A stretch of 64,000 nt of DNA from Roseovarius sp. (GCF_030373445.1 NZ_JAUCYU010000010.1:124001-188000), one strand, 5' to 3'. Positions 16,298 to 25,783 are shown, numbered from the stretch's first letter. Notes: generated by a model from the letters alone, not told the origin. Numbers and translations are program-made.

Positions 16298-17863
16298 TTG
16301 GGACAGGGATCTAACGATTTGGAAAGCAAGGTTTTTATTGGTGGCGGCGGGGAGGGTTACAGCGACCCGCAGGGCCTGGCGCTGAAGTACGCCAACCGTC
16401 ACGGGCTGATTGCCGGGGCCACCGGCACGGGCAAGACGGTGACCCTGCAGATCCTGGCCGAAGGGTTTTCCGCCGCGGGCGTGCCGGTATTCCTGTCGGA
16501 CGTGAAGGGCGACCTGTCGGGGCTTGCCGCCTCCGGCAGTGCCGAATTCAAGCTACATGATGCCTTCACCAAGCGCGCCTCAACCATAGGTTTTAACGAC
16601 TACGCTTACGCAGCCTTTCCCGTCACTTTCTGGGACCTGTTCGGCGCGCAGGGACACCCCGTTCGTAGCACCGTCGCCGAGATGGGACCGCTGCTGTTTT
16701 CCCGCCTCCTGCAGCTGACGGAAGCGCAGGAAGGGATCATGAACATCGCCTTCCGCGTGGCCGACGAGGAGGGGATGCCGCTGCTCGACCTCAAGGACCT
16801 GCAGGCTCTGCTGGTCTGGGTGGGCGAGAACCGCGATGCGCTGTCGCTGCGCTATGGCAATGTCTCGACCCAGTCGGTGGGCGCCATCCAGCGGGCGCTG
16901 CTGGTGCTCGAGAACCAGGGCGGTGCCGGGTTCTTCGGCGAGCCGGCGCTTGACCTGGCGGACCTGATGACCACCGCCGCGGATGGCCGGGGGCAGGTCA
17001 ACATCCTCGCCGCCGACAAGCTGATGGGCGCGCCGCGGCTTTACGCGACCTTCCTGCTGTGGCTCCTGTCCGAGCTCTTCGAGACGCTGCCCGAGGTGGG
17101 CGACCCCGACAAGCCGAAGCTGGTCTTCTTCTTCGATGAGGCGCACCTGCTGTTCGACGACGCGCCCAAGGCGCTGGTCGACAAGGTCGAACAGGTGGCC
17201 CGGCTGATCCGGTCCAAGGGCGTGGGCGTCTATTTCGTGACGCAGAACCCCGATGACATTCCCGAGGACATCCTCGGCCAGCTCGGCAACCGCTTCCAGC
17301 ACGCCCTGCGCGCCTTCACCGCCCGCGACCGCAAGGCGTTGCAGCGTGCCTCGGAAACCTACCGGCCCAACCCCCGCTTCCAGACGGTCGATGCGATCCG
17401 CGATGTGGGCGTGGGCGAGGCGGTGACCTCGATGCTGGAAGACAAGGGCGTGCCGGGCATCGTCGAACGCACCCTGATCCGTCCGCCATCCTCGAAGCTC
17501 GGGCCGGCCAGCGCCACCGAGCGCGAGGCGGCCATGGCGGCCTCGCCGGTCAGGGGCAAGTACGACGAACTGCTCGACAGGAAGTCGGCCTACGAGATCC
17601 TCGCCGCCCGGGCGGAGAAGGCCGCCAAACAGGCCGAAGCCGCGGAAGAGGCGGTCGAGGAGATGCCCCCCGCCGAACGCGAGTTCAACGCGGGCCGCCG
17701 CTATTCCGGCTCGCGCGTGCCGCGCTCGACCAGCCGCGAGGATCGCAGTTTCGGCCGGAAGTTCGGTGATGCCATGTCGGACGCGGTGATCAAGGAAATG
17801 AAGGGTACCACGGGCCGGCGCATCGTGCGCGGCATCCTTGGCGGGCTGTTCAAGGGGCGCTAG
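16298..17863 (+). CDS. HerA-like (DUF853/YjgR-type) ATPase
   Basis: A 521-residue P-loop ATPase related to the HerA helicase C-terminal domain. The Walker A motif is GATGTGKT at residues 40-47. A Walker B-like LVFFFDEAHLLF lies near residues 273-284, followed by a sensor region (YFVTQNPDDIPEDILGQLGNR). The C-terminal 90 residues are charged and coiled-coil-like (AARAEKAAKQAEAAEEAVEE), then basic. The family is widespread but of uncertain role. The start is TTG 16298, backed by GAGGA five bases upstream; there is no in-frame ATG nearby. Its TAG overlaps the stop of the convergent phosphotransferase gene. Confidence 0.9.
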   Translation: MGQGSNDLESKVFIGGGGEGYSDPQGLALKYANRHGLIAGATGTGKTVTLQILAEGFSAAGVPVFLSDVKGDLSGLAASGSAEFKLHDAFTKRASTIGFNDYAYAAFPVTFWDLFGAQGHPVRSTVAEMGPLLFSRLLQLTEAQEGIMNIAFRVADEEGMPLLDLKDLQALLVWVGENRDALSLRYGNVSTQSVGAIQRALLVLENQGGAGFFGEPALDLADLMTTAADGRGQVNILAADKLMGAPRLYATFLLWLLSELFETLPEVGDPDKPKLVFFFDEAHLLFDDAPKALVDKVEQVARLIRSKGVGVYFVTQNPDDIPEDILGQLGNRFQHALRAFTARDRKALQRASETYRPNPRFQTVDAIRDVGVGEAVTSMLEDKGVPGIVERTLIRPPSSKLGPASATEREAAMAASPVRGKYDELLDRKSAYEILAARAEKAAKQAEAAEEAVEEMPPAEREFNAGRRYSGSRVPRSTSREDRSFGRKFGDAMSDAVIKEMKGTTGRRIVRGILGGLFKGR

Positions 17864-18828
17864 GGGCGGATATCCCGCAACCCGTCAAGCAGCGTCTCGT
17901 AGAAGGCCTCCGCCTTGCGGATGCGCGGGGCGGGCAGGGGCTTCGCCTCGATCCGGATCAGCACCTCGACCCCCAGCATGAAGGGCAGCCAGACGTGGCG
18001 TTCGACGTTATCGAGCGCAAATGCCTCGGCGAAGGCGTCGTTGCCCCGGGCGTCGACCCCGAACCGCGCCTCCCCCGAAGGGATGAGCCCGCGGCGCGCC
18101 ATGTGCGACAGGAAACGCGCCATGTCCTTGTAGATCGGCAGCTTCGCCGAGCCGCCGGTGTCGATCCCCGTCAGGCGCGTCCCCTGCGCCAACAGGTTGT
18201 TGGGGTGAAAATCGCCGTGGCTGATCGCCACCCGCCAGCGGCCCACCTCGTGAGGGGCTGAAATGCGCTGCAGCTCGGCCAACACCGCCTCTTCGGCCCG
18301 GCGCAGCACCCCATTGCGCTGCCGCGCCATTCCGCGCTCGACGCGCTTGAACCACCCGTCGAGCCGCACCTCCGTCAACTCTTCGCTGGGCGCAGTGTAC
18401 TTGCGCAGCCACTGCGCAGCAGGTGGCAGGAAATCCCCCCGATGCGCCCCGTCGGTTGCCCGGATCACCTCCATCAGCGGCTGTCCCGGAACCCGTTCAA
18501 CCACGACCAGCCCCAGTTCCGGCACATGCGCCAGCGGCCTGTTCACCCGGAAATCGCCCTCCGACATGTAGCGCTCGGTGCGCTGCAACTCGGCCCAGTC
18601 CCGCGTCGCATAGTCATCGGCATGTTCGATGTAGAACCGGAAGATCGCCGGGCGCTCCCCGAAGCGGCCCGACAGGATCGCGCGCTTGCCCGGCACCAGC
18701 CGGAGCACCTCCTCCAGGACAGCTCCTGCCAGCCGCGCGTCCTTCGCGGCCAACGCCTCGAAAGCCTGCACGAGGTCCATCATCGCATCCATGTCGGGCA
18801 GGGGAGAAGGGCCGCGCGTTTTCGCCAT
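17860..18828 (-). CDS. APH-fold phosphotransferase/kinase-like protein
   Basis: A 322-residue protein with the aminoglycoside phosphotransferase/choline kinase fold. HGDFHPNNLL near residue 203 is the Brenner-type catalytic loop, and GIDTGGSAKLPIYKDMARFL about 20 residues later holds the metal-binding Asp. The N-lobe has a beta-rich region with VVVERVPGQPLMEV as hinge. Such enzymes phosphorylate small alcohols or sugars; true resistance is unlikely in this setting. ATG 18828 (MAKTRGPSPL) is used. It is divergent from xseB and convergent with the HerA-like gene, where stop codons overlap. Confidence 0.75.
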   Translation of the reverse strand: MAKTRGPSPLPDMDAMMDLVQAFEALAAKDARLAGAVLEEVLRLVPGKRAILSGRFGERPAIFRFYIEHADDYATRDWAELQRTERYMSEGDFRVNRPLAHVPELGLVVVERVPGQPLMEVIRATDGAHRGDFLPPAAQWLRKYTAPSEELTEVRLDGWFKRVERGMARQRNGVLRRAEEAVLAELQRISAPHEVGRWRVAISHGDFHPNNLLAQGTRLTGIDTGGSAKLPIYKDMARFLSHMARRGLIPSGEARFGVDARGNDAFAEAFALDNVERHVWLPFMLGVEVLIRIEAKPLPAPRIRKAEAFYETLLDGLRDIRP

Positions 18829-18931
18829 GACCGCCACAATTCCGCATGCTCCGTGGGGCGTCAACCGAATTGAACCCGGGTCCACCCCCGTCTATGGTGA
18901 CGCAAAATCCGGCAAGACTTGCGAGGCGCCC

Positions 18932-19174
18932 ATGACCGACACACCCGTTTCCGAAATGTCCTTCGAGGAGGCCATGAAAGAGCTCGAACAGGTGGTCAGC
19001 AAGCTGGAGCGAGGCGACGTGGCGCTGGAGGATTCCATCAAACTCTACGAACGCGGTGCCGAGCTGAAGAAGCGCTGCGAGACCAAGCTCAAGGAAGCCG
19101 AGGAAAAGGTCGCCGCCATCACGCTCGACGGCGAAGGCAACCCGACCGGCACGACACCCGTCGAAAACTTGTGA
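18932..19174 (+). CDS. xseB: Exodeoxyribonuclease VII small subunit
   Basis: An 80-residue acidic helical protein with the XseB pattern: SFEEAMKELEQVVSKLERGD, then LEDSIKLYERGAELKKRCE. It associates in several copies with XseA to degrade single-stranded DNA. It is the first gene of xseB-ispA-dxs, a common order in proteobacteria. Its TGA overlaps the GTG of ispA (GTGA), implying translational coupling. ATG 18932 gives the usual length; xseA is not in the window. Confidence 0.95.
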   Translation: MTDTPVSEMSFEEAMKELEQVVSKLERGDVALEDSIKLYERGAELKKRCETKLKEAEEKVAAITLDGEGNPTGTTPVENL

Positions 19175-20049
19175 GCTTCGGAATGGATGACGGGTTTGCC
19201 GGGGTGCGCGCCTCGGTCGAGGCGCATCTCGCCGATGTGCTGGAACCCTTCGGCGAGGGCCCCGTGGCACAGGCGATGCGCTACGCGGTGCGCGGCGGCA
19301 AGCGGGTGCGCGCGGCGCTGGTGATGGAAGGCGCGCGGCTGCACGGGGTTGCCGACGCCCGGTCGATCTGGCCCGCCTGCGCGATCGAGGCCATGCATGC
19401 CTACAGCCTTGTCCACGACGACCTGCCCTGCATGGACGATGACGACCTGCGCCGGGGCCAGCCCACCGTGCACGTGAAATGGGACGAGGCGACCGCCGTT
19501 CTGACCGGTGACGCGCTGCAATCGCTCGCCTTCGAGCTGGCGGCCCATCCGGACGGGGCAGAGACACCCGAGGCCCGCGCCGACCTTGCCCTGACGCTCG
19601 CCCGCGCGGCGGGCGGGCAGGGGATGGTGCTGGGCCAGGCCCTCGACATCGCCGCCGAAACCGCCGCGGCGCCGCTGACCCTCGAAGACATCACGGCCCT
19701 GCAAGCCGGCAAGACCGGCGCGCTCATCGGCTGGGCCGCCACCGCCGGGCCGCGCATGGCGGGCGCCGACACCGGCGCGCTCAACCGATACGCCGCCGCG
19801 CTTGGCCTTGCCTTCCAGATACAGGACGACGTGATCGACGTGACCGGCGATGCGTCCGCCGCGGGCAAGGCCGTGGGCAAGGATGAAGCCGCCGGAAAGG
19901 CCACCTTCGTGTCGCTCCTCGGCCTCGATGCGGCCCGCACCCGCGCCGCGGCCCTTGTAGAAGAGGCGTGCGAGGCCATATCTTGCTATGGTCAGGAGGC
20001 CGAGCGCTTGCGGCAGCTGGCGCGCTTCGTTATCTCACGCCAGACCTGA
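19171..20049 (+). CDS. ispA: Farnesyl/geranylgeranyl diphosphate synthase
   Basis: A polyprenyl diphosphate synthase that condenses IPP with allylic diphosphates. The first aspartate-rich motif is [14 protein letters not shown] near residues 84-97, and the second is [12 protein letters not shown] near residue 217. Residues just before the first motif (HAYSLVH) are those that set chain length, pointing to a C15-C20 product. GTG 19171, which overlaps the xseB stop, gives 292 residues; an ATG four codons later (19183) is also possible. It sits directly before dxs, so the unit supplies isoprenoid precursors. Confidence 0.93.
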   Translation: MSFGMDDGFAGVRASVEAHLADVLEPFGEGPVAQAMRYAVRGGKRVRAALVMEGARLHGVADARSIWPACAIEAMHAYSLVHDDLPCMDDDDLRRGQPTVHVKWDEATAVLTGDALQSLAFELAAHPDGAETPEARADLALTLARAAGGQGMVLGQALDIAAETAAAPLTLEDITALQAGKTGALIGWAATAGPRMAGADTGALNRYAAALGLAFQIQDDVIDVTGDASAAGKAVGKDEAAGKATFVSLLGLDAARTRAAALVEEACEAISCYGQEAERLRQLARFVISRQT

Positions 20050-20080
20050 CGGAAGCGTCGAGCCAGAGAGGGGATCCCCC

Positions 20081-22009
20081 GTGTCAGACCGCCCGAATAC
20101 ACCCCTGCTGGACCAGGTGAAAACGCCCGCCGACATGAAGCGGTTCAGCGATGCGCAGCTTGTGCAGCTGGCCGACGAGCTGCGGCAGGAAACCATTTCG
20201 GCCGTCTCCGAAACCGGCGGCCATCTCGGCGCGGGCCTGGGCGTGGTCGAACTGACCGTCGCGCTGCACCATGTCTTCGACACGCCCCGCGACAAGCTGA
20301 TCTGGGACGTCTCGCACCAGTGCTACCCGCACAAGATCTTGACCGGCCGCCGCGACCGCATCCGCACGATCCGCCAGAAGGACGGGCTCTCGGGCTTCAC
20401 CAAGCGCACCGAGTCGCCCTATGACCCGTTCGGCGCCGCCCACAGCTCCACCTCGATCAGCGCGGCGCTCGGCTTCGCCGTGGCGCGCGACCTTGGCGGC
20501 GTGTGCGACACCGGCCATGGCGACGCCATCGCGGTCATCGGTGACGGCGCGATGAGCGCCGGCATGGCCTTCGAGGCGATGAACAACGCGGGCCACCTCA
20601 AGAAGCGTCTGATCGTCATCCTCAACGACAACGAGATGTCGATCGCCCCGCCGGTGGGCGCGCTCTCCTCCTATCTCTCGCGCCTCTACGCGGGGGAGCC
20701 GTTCCAGGAATTCAAGGCGGCCGCCAAGGGGGCCGTGTCCCTCCTGCCGATGCCCTTCCAGGAAGGCGCGCGCCGGGCCAAGGAGATGCTCAAGGGCATG
20801 ACCGTCGGCGGCACGCTGTTCGAGGAACTGGGCTTTTCCTATGTCGGCCCCATCGACGGGCATGACATGCAGCAGCTTCTGCCCGTCCTGCGCACCGTGC
20901 GGCAGCGGGCGACCGGCCCGATCCTGATCCACGCCATCACCCGGAAGGGCAAGGGCTATGCCCCGGCCGAACAGTCAAGCGACGCGGGCCATGCCCGGGC
21001 CAGGTTCGACGTGGTCACCGGCGAGCAGCAGAAGAAGCCCTCGAACGCGCCGAGCTATACCAAGGTCTTCGCCAACGCCCTGCTGGAGCACGCCGCACAG
21101 GATGACCGGGTCTGCGCCATCACCGCCGCCATGCCCGACGGTACCGGCCTCGACCTCTTCGAGAAACGCTATCCCAGCCGCTGCTTCGACGTGGGCATTG
21201 CCGAACAGCACGCCGTCACCTTCGCGGGCGGGCTTGCGGCGGGGGGCATGAAACCCTTCGCGGCGCTTTATTCCACCTTCCTGCAGCGCGGCTACGACCA
21301 GGTCGTGCATGACATCGCCATCCAGAACCTGCCGGTCCGCTTCGCCATCGACCGCGCCGGGCTCGTCGGGGCCGATGGCCCGACCCATGCCGGCGCCTTC
21401 GACGTGGTCTACCTTGCCTGCCTGCCGAATTTCACCGTGATGGCAGCGGCGGACGAGGCCGAGCTTGTCCACATGGTCGCCACCGCCGTGGCGCATGACA
21501 GCGGGCCCATCGCCTTCCGCTATCCGCGGGGCGAGGGGCAGGGGGTCACCATGCCCGAGCGCGGCGAAGTGCTGGAAATCGGCAAGGGCCGGATCGTCAG
21601 CGAGGGCGCCCGCGTCGCCATCCTCTCCTTCGGCACGCGGCTGGGCGAGGTGCGCAAGGCGCGCGAGGCGCTGATGCAGCGCGGGGTCGAGCCGACCATC
21701 GCCGACGCCCGCTTCGCCAAGCCGCTCGATTCCGACCTGATCCTCGACCTCGCCGCCCGGCACGAGGCGCTAATCACCATCGAGGAGGGCTCGGTCGGCG
21801 GCTTCGGCAGCCACGTGGCCCAGCTTCTGGCGGAAAACGGTGTCTTCGACCATGGGCTGAAATTCCGCTCCATGGTCCTGCCCGACGTCTTCATCGACCA
21901 GTCGAGCCCCGACGACATGTACGCCACCGCGAAACTCAGCGCGGCGCATATCGAGGCCAAGGTGCTCGACGTCTTGGGCGTGGCCGCCCTCAAGGACAAG
22001 CGCGCCTAA
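20081..22009 (+). CDS. dxs: 1-deoxy-D-xylulose-5-phosphate synthase
   Basis: The first enzyme of the MEP isoprenoid pathway: pyruvate plus glyceraldehyde 3-phosphate gives DXP, with thiamine diphosphate. At 642 residues it has the standard length. [18 protein letters not shown] is the ThDP/Mg motif, the transketolase-like pyrimidine domain includes [15 protein letters not shown] with the catalytic Glu, and the C-terminal domain is present. GTG 20081 follows AGAGAGGGG; the longer upstream reading overlaps ispA and is rejected. The next pathway gene, dxr, is at 50.5 kb. Confidence 0.97.
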   Translation: MSDRPNTPLLDQVKTPADMKRFSDAQLVQLADELRQETISAVSETGGHLGAGLGVVELTVALHHVFDTPRDKLIWDVSHQCYPHKILTGRRDRIRTIRQKDGLSGFTKRTESPYDPFGAAHSSTSISAALGFAVARDLGGVCDTGHGDAIAVIGDGAMSAGMAFEAMNNAGHLKKRLIVILNDNEMSIAPPVGALSSYLSRLYAGEPFQEFKAAAKGAVSLLPMPFQEGARRAKEMLKGMTVGGTLFEELGFSYVGPIDGHDMQQLLPVLRTVRQRATGPILIHAITRKGKGYAPAEQSSDAGHARARFDVVTGEQQKKPSNAPSYTKVFANALLEHAAQDDRVCAITAAMPDGTGLDLFEKRYPSRCFDVGIAEQHAVTFAGGLAAGGMKPFAALYSTFLQRGYDQVVHDIAIQNLPVRFAIDRAGLVGADGPTHAGAFDVVYLACLPNFTVMAAADEAELVHMVATAVAHDSGPIAFRYPRGEGQGVTMPERGEVLEIGKGRIVSEGARVAILSFGTRLGEVRKAREALMQRGVEPTIADARFAKPLDSDLILDLAARHEALITIEEGSVGGFGSHVAQLLAENGVFDHGLKFRSMVLPDVFIDQSSPDDMYATAKLSAAHIEAKVLDVLGVAALKDKRA

Positions 22010-22030
22010 CTAGGCCCCATAAACGCGAAA

Positions 22031-22056
22031 GGCCGGGAACACCCCCCGGCCCTTCT
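22031..22056 (+). terminator. Rho-independent terminator after dxs
   Basis: A 7-bp stem, GGCCGGG (22031-22037) with CCCGGCC (22045-22051), followed by CTTCTTCT. It ends the xseB-ispA-dxs transcript. Confidence 0.7.
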
Positions 22057-22080
22057 TCTGGCTGAAAATATCCCGGGGGT

Positions 22081-22098
22081 TTGGGGGCTGGCCCCCAA
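22081..22098. repeat. G/C-tract palindrome (possible dispersed hairpin element)
   Basis: TTGGGGGC (22081-22088), TG, then GCCCCCAA (22091-22098) is a perfect 8-bp inverted repeat, preceded by CCCGGGGGT. G-tract hairpins of this general shape recur near gene ends in many Roseobacter genomes. Here it lies between the ends of two convergent transcripts and may add termination for the minus strand. Confidence 0.4.
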
Positions 22099-22112
22099 TC
22101 CGCCCGATGCCA

Positions 22113-23171
22113 TCAAGCGCGACGCCGCCGACGCCCACCCCGGCCACGGCCTTCCGCTTCCTCGCCCGGCTTCGGCGGCGCCTTGTTGAACCGGATCCAG
22201 TCACCGCCATGCGGGTCGTTGTTGGTCAGGAAGTTGGCGGCGCGGATGGCCTCCATCTCCTTGCCTGCCTTGGGCTTTGTCGAGCCCAGGCCGAAGAGCT
22301 GGCAGAACGTTTCGTCATCCATGTCCTCGGGCAGCACGATCCCCAGCGCGGCAACCTCGGCCTTCTTGGCCTCGATCTCCGACTGTTTCACCGGCAGCGC
22401 GATCGGGTTCATGATCGCGCTGGTCATGCCCGCGCCCATCGCCATCGGCAGGAAGGCGTTGTTGATACCGTGCCGGTTCGGCAGGCCGAACGAGATGTTC
22501 GAGGCGCCGCAGGTCGTGTTCACGCCCAGCTCGTCGCGCAGGCGGCGGACGAGGGTGAAGACCTGCTGACCGGCGGTCGCCATGGCGCCGATCGGCATCA
22601 CCAGCGGGTCGACCACGATGTCATGGGCGGGAATGCCGAAATCGGCGGCGCGTTCGACGATCTTCTTGGCCACGGCAAAACGCACATCGGGGTCTTCGGA
22701 AATGCCGGTATCGTCGTTCGAGATCGCCACCACCGGCACGTTGTATTTCTTGACCAGCGGCAGCACCAGGTCCAGCCGCTCTTCCTCGCCCGTGACGGAG
22801 TTCAGAAGCGGGCGGCCATGCGCGGCGGCCAGCCCGGCCTCGAGCGCCCCCGGCACCGAGCTGTCGATGCAGAGCGGCACATCCACCAGTCCCTGCACCA
22901 GCTCGACCACCTTGGTCATCAGCGGCGGCTCGGTCTGGTTCGGATCGGGGTTCGAGTTGTAGACAACGCCCGCGTTGATATCGAGCACGTTGGCGCCCGC
23001 CGCGACCTGCGCCAGGGCATCGGACTCCACGGTCGAGAAATCGCCCGCTTCCAGCTCGGCGGCCAGCTTCTTGCGCCCCGTGGGGTTGATCCGCTCGCCG
23101 ATCACGCAGAACGGTTCATCGAAGCCGATGACAGCGGTTTTGGTTTTGCTCTCGACGATGGTACGGGTCAT
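22113..23171 (-). CDS. Methyltetrahydrofolate:corrinoid methyltransferase family protein
   Basis: A 352-residue pterin-binding TIM-barrel enzyme (dihydropteroate-synthase-like fold). The N-terminus FCVIGERINPTGRKK and the following ANVLDINAG strand are hallmarks shared with the MetH pterin domain and with MtgA-type enzymes. It would move a methyl group between a corrinoid protein and tetrahydrofolate. The last 20 residues are Arg/Gly-rich. It is the third gene of a three-gene operon with a MetF-like reductase (10-bp gap). AAGGA precedes ATG 23171. The corrinoid carrier itself is not in this window. Confidence 0.9.
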   Translation of the reverse strand: MTRTIVESKTKTAVIGFDEPFCVIGERINPTGRKKLAAELEAGDFSTVESDALAQVAAGANVLDINAGVVYNSNPDPNQTEPPLMTKVVELVQGLVDVPLCIDSSVPGALEAGLAAAHGRPLLNSVTGEEERLDLVLPLVKKYNVPVVAISNDDTGISEDPDVRFAVAKKIVERAADFGIPAHDIVVDPLVMPIGAMATAGQQVFTLVRRLRDELGVNTTCGASNISFGLPNRHGINNAFLPMAMGAGMTSAIMNPIALPVKQSEIEAKKAEVAALGIVLPEDMDDETFCQLFGLGSTKPKAGKEMEAIRAANFLTNNDPHGGDWIRFNKAPPKPGEEAEGRGRGGRRRRRA

Positions 23172-23181
23172 TTTCGATCCT

Positions 23182-24108
23182 TCAGGAGGCGTTTGCGGGT
23201 TTGGTGGCGTCGCCACCGTTCTCGATCGCCCAGGTGGCGTTCGTCTTGATGCCGCCCAGCGGGAAGAAGTGGACGTTGGTGATGTTGAAATCGGGGTTGG
23301 CCTCGCGATGCGCGGCCAGGTCGCGCAGCACGTCATGCGGCTCGTAGGGGAGCAGCAGTTTCGAGACGTCCATCGCGCGCTTCTGCAGCACCTTCAGCGA
23401 CGGGCCGACACCACAGGCGATGGCGAACTTGATCAGCGTCTGCAGCTTCGCGGGACCGGCGATGCCAATATGGATCGGCAGGGTGACGCCAGCAGCCGAC
23501 AGACGGTTGGCCCACGCGATCATCGGCTTGGCGTCGAAGGCGAACTGGGTGGCGATGGCCATCTCGGCATCGGTGCGCTCCGAGAATTTCTGCTTCCATT
23601 GCAGCGCCTCGTCGACGGTTGCGGTGCCACCATTGGGGTCGATGTCGCGGTTGCCCTCGGGGTGGCCGGCCACGTGCAGGCGCTTGAAGCCCGCCTTGTC
23701 GAACTCGCCCGATTCCATCAGCTGCATCGAGCTGTGGAAATCGCCATGCGGCTGGTCCACGCCGCCGGCCAGTAGCAGCGCCTGCTCGACCCCGGCCTCG
23801 CCGTTGTAGCGGGCGATCCAGTCGGCCAGCGTGGCCTTGTCCTTGATGATACGCGCCGGAAAGTGCGGCATCACCGGGTAACCCTCGTCGGCCAGGCGCT
23901 TGGCGGTGGCGACCATGTCGTTGATCGGCGTGCCCTCGATATGGGCGATGTAGACGCGCGTGCCCTCGGGCAGCAGGTCGCGGAAATTCTCGACCTTCTC
24001 GGCGGTGCGCGGCATCACCTCGATCGAGTAGCCTTGCAGAACCGCCTCGAGCCGGCCGTCGGCCACGATCGCGGGTTTCTCACGCTTCTTGAAGTTCAAC
24101 AAAGCCAT
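23182..24108 (-). CDS. MetF-like methylenetetrahydrofolate reductase family protein
   Basis: A 308-residue TIM-barrel protein resembling the MetF family, which interconverts methylene- and methyl-THF with FAD. Recognisable parts are SIEVMPRTAEKV near the N-terminus (a variant of the usual S-x-E-[FV]-x-P segment), YPVMPHFPAR in place of the typical HLT-type motif, and GVTLPIHIGIAGPA. The sequence is divergent from housekeeping MetF, suggesting a catabolic form that oxidises methyl-THF released by demethylation. ATG 24108 has GGGAGG upstream. It is the middle gene of the one-carbon operon. Confidence 0.85.
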   Translation of the reverse strand: MALLNFKKREKPAIVADGRLEAVLQGYSIEVMPRTAEKVENFRDLLPEGTRVYIAHIEGTPINDMVATAKRLADEGYPVMPHFPARIIKDKATLADWIARYNGEAGVEQALLLAGGVDQPHGDFHSSMQLMESGEFDKAGFKRLHVAGHPEGNRDIDPNGGTATVDEALQWKQKFSERTDAEMAIATQFAFDAKPMIAWANRLSAAGVTLPIHIGIAGPAKLQTLIKFAIACGVGPSLKVLQKRAMDVSKLLLPYEPHDVLRDLAAHREANPDFNITNVHFFPLGGIKTNATWAIENGGDATKPANAS

Positions 24109-24137
24109 CACGGCCTCCCATAGCGCAGGTTTCGGGC

Positions 24138-24434
24138 TCATGCCCAGCCTTCATTGGCGATCAGGGCCTTGATGCGCTCCTGATCATACTCCGCGTCCAG
24201 CCGGGCCGCCTCGGCCTCGGCAACGTCCGCCGCCTCTCCCTCGACCGGGTAGGGCGCAGCCTTGCGCCACTCGGCCAGATAGGTGTCGGTATCCGACGCC
24301 CCCACCTTCATCGCGGCGCGGTCGATCGCCTGCTCGAAACGCTCGGGCAGTTGCTTTTTCGCGCCGCGGCGGCCCTTTCCGACGATGACTTGCGCCGGAA
24401 TATCCCGCCAGTAGACGATGGTGACATCAACCAT
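24138..24434 (-). CDS. Small 'virulence factor' family protein (PF13769-like) of the one-carbon operon
   Basis: A 98-residue protein starting MVDVTIVYWRDIPAQVIVG, followed by a basic stretch (KGRRGAKKQ) and an acidic helical C-terminus. This matches a small family annotated by default as 'virulence factor', found beside methyl-THF genes in Roseobacters. Its role is unknown; the fixed placement as first gene of this operon suggests a structural or accessory part of the methyl-transfer machinery. ATG 24434 follows GAGGA. It is divergent from ppx. Confidence 0.75.
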   Translation of the reverse strand: MVDVTIVYWRDIPAQVIVGKGRRGAKKQLPERFEQAIDRAAMKVGASDTDTYLAEWRKAAPYPVEGEAADVAEAEAARLDAEYDQERIKALIANEGWA

Positions 24435-24490
24435 GACTGATTCCTCGTTTTCAGTGGCCTCTCTCTAAAGCAGCATGGGCCACCGGCAGG

Positions 24491-24526
24491 GTCGAATTTC
24501 GACAGAACGCGCGCATACTGCGACAG
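24491..24526. promoter_or_regulatory. Candidate operator upstream of the one-carbon operon
   Basis: A perfect inverted repeat GTCGAA-T-TTCGAC lies at 24491-24503. The hexamer CGACAG occurs at 24500-24505 and again at 24521-24526, exactly 21 bp apart (two helical turns), the arrangement used by AraC/GlxA-type dimers. It sits 57-92 bp before the operon's first codon. The regulator is not identified. Confidence 0.35.
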
Positions 24527-24670
24527 TCTGACCCTAGCGAGCCATCGCGCCCCGTTCCAGTACCGTTAGCCGGAAATGCTTTCATATTCATAATGTGAAA
24601 CGCCAAACGCTTGCGCGACGCGCCGCAAGAGCCTACCTTTGATTCAACTCGAAATGGAGGGCGTAAGAGT

Positions 24671-25783
24671 ATGGCGCCCAAGCGTCCCGTAAGTGCGGGC
24701 GCGATCCCGAAAGCGGTAGAGAGCCCCGCACTGACCCGGCCCGATGCGCCGCCGCTTTACGCGGCGTTGGATCTGGGCACCAACAGTTGCCGTATGCTGA
24801 TTGCCCGTCCCAAGGGCGGCCAATTTTCAGTTGTCGACAGCTTCTCCAAGTCTGTCCAGCTCGGCTCGGGACTCGAGAAGAGCGGGCGGCTTTCGCGTGC
24901 CTCGATCTACCGGACGATCCAGGCGTTGCGGGTCTGCCAGCAGAAGCTCAAGCGCAACAAGGTGCTCAAGATGCGCCTCGTCGCGACCGAGGCCTGCCGC
25001 CGCGCCGCCAACGGGCGCGAGTTCATGGACCGGGTCTATCGCGAAACCGGCCTGCGGCTGGAAATCATCCAGCCCCAGCAGGAGGCCCAGCTTGCCGTCG
25101 TTTCCTGCGCGCCGCTGGTCAGCCCGAAGACCGAACAACTTCTGGTGGTGGATATCGGCGGGGGCTCGACAGAACTGGTCTGGATCGACCTGACCGACGT
25201 CCCGCCCCAGGGCCGGGCGCGTGCGATCATGCGGATGCATGGCGGCTTCGACCTGCCCGATGATGGCGGGCCCCGGGCGCGGGTCGTCGACTGGATCAGC
25301 GTGCCGTTGGGCGTTGCCACCCTGCGCGACCAGTTCCGCGACGTCGAGGATGACAGCGCGCGCTTCGCGCTGATGAGCTGGTTCTTCGAGGAAAACCTCG
25401 CCGAATTCGCGCCCTACAAGGACGAACCCCCGCGCGAGGGCTTCCAGATCGTCGGCACCTCCGGCACCGTCACCACCGTCGCCGCCAGCCACCTGGGCCT
25501 CAAGCGCTATGACCGCAACAAGGTCGACGGGCTTCGCATGACCTCGGATGAAATCGACAAGGTGATCCGCAACTACCTTGCCCTCGGCCCCGCCGGGCGG
25601 CGCCGCGACCCTCGCATCGGCATCGACCGGCAGGCCCTGATCATGTCGGGCGCGGCAATCCTTCAGGCCCTGCTGCGCTGCTGGCCCACCGATCGGCTTT
25701 CGGTGGCCGATCGCGGGCTGCGCGAGGGCATACTCTACGCGCTCATGTCCTCCGACGGGGTGCTCGAAGATACGGACGCATGA
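24671..25783 (+). CDS. ppx: Exopolyphosphatase/GppA phosphatase family protein
   Basis: A 370-residue sugar-kinase/actin-fold phosphatase that degrades polyphosphate or pppGpp. [14 protein letters not shown] near residue 36 is the phosphate-1 motif, [13 protein letters not shown] the second, and a [11 protein letters not shown] loop follows. It lacks the C-terminal HD domain found in longer Ppx, so it is the short GppA-like form. The N-terminal 25 residues are a basic extension. ATG 24671 has GGAGGG upstream. The stop overlaps the rlmE start (ATGA), implying coupled translation, an association common in alphaproteobacteria. Confidence 0.92.
   Translation: MAPKRPVSAGAIPKAVESPALTRPDAPPLYAALDLGTNSCRMLIARPKGGQFSVVDSFSKSVQLGSGLEKSGRLSRASIYRTIQALRVCQQKLKRNKVLKMRLVATEACRRAANGREFMDRVYRETGLRLEIIQPQQEAQLAVVSCAPLVSPKTEQLLVVDIGGGSTELVWIDLTDVPPQGRARAIMRMHGGFDLPDDGGPRARVVDWISVPLGVATLRDQFRDVEDDSARFALMSWFFEENLAEFAPYKDEPPREGFQIVGTSGTVTTVAASHLGLKRYDRNKVDGLRMTSDEIDKVIRNYLALGPAGRRRDPRIGIDRQALIMSGAAILQALLRCWPTDRLSVADRGLREGILYALMSSDGVLEDTDA

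Noticed and set aside
24435..24670. Riboswitch (SAM, THF or cobalamin type) upstream of the one-carbon operon
   Set aside because: The gap is too short and lacks the conserved cores of these classes; only short repeats suited to protein binding are present.
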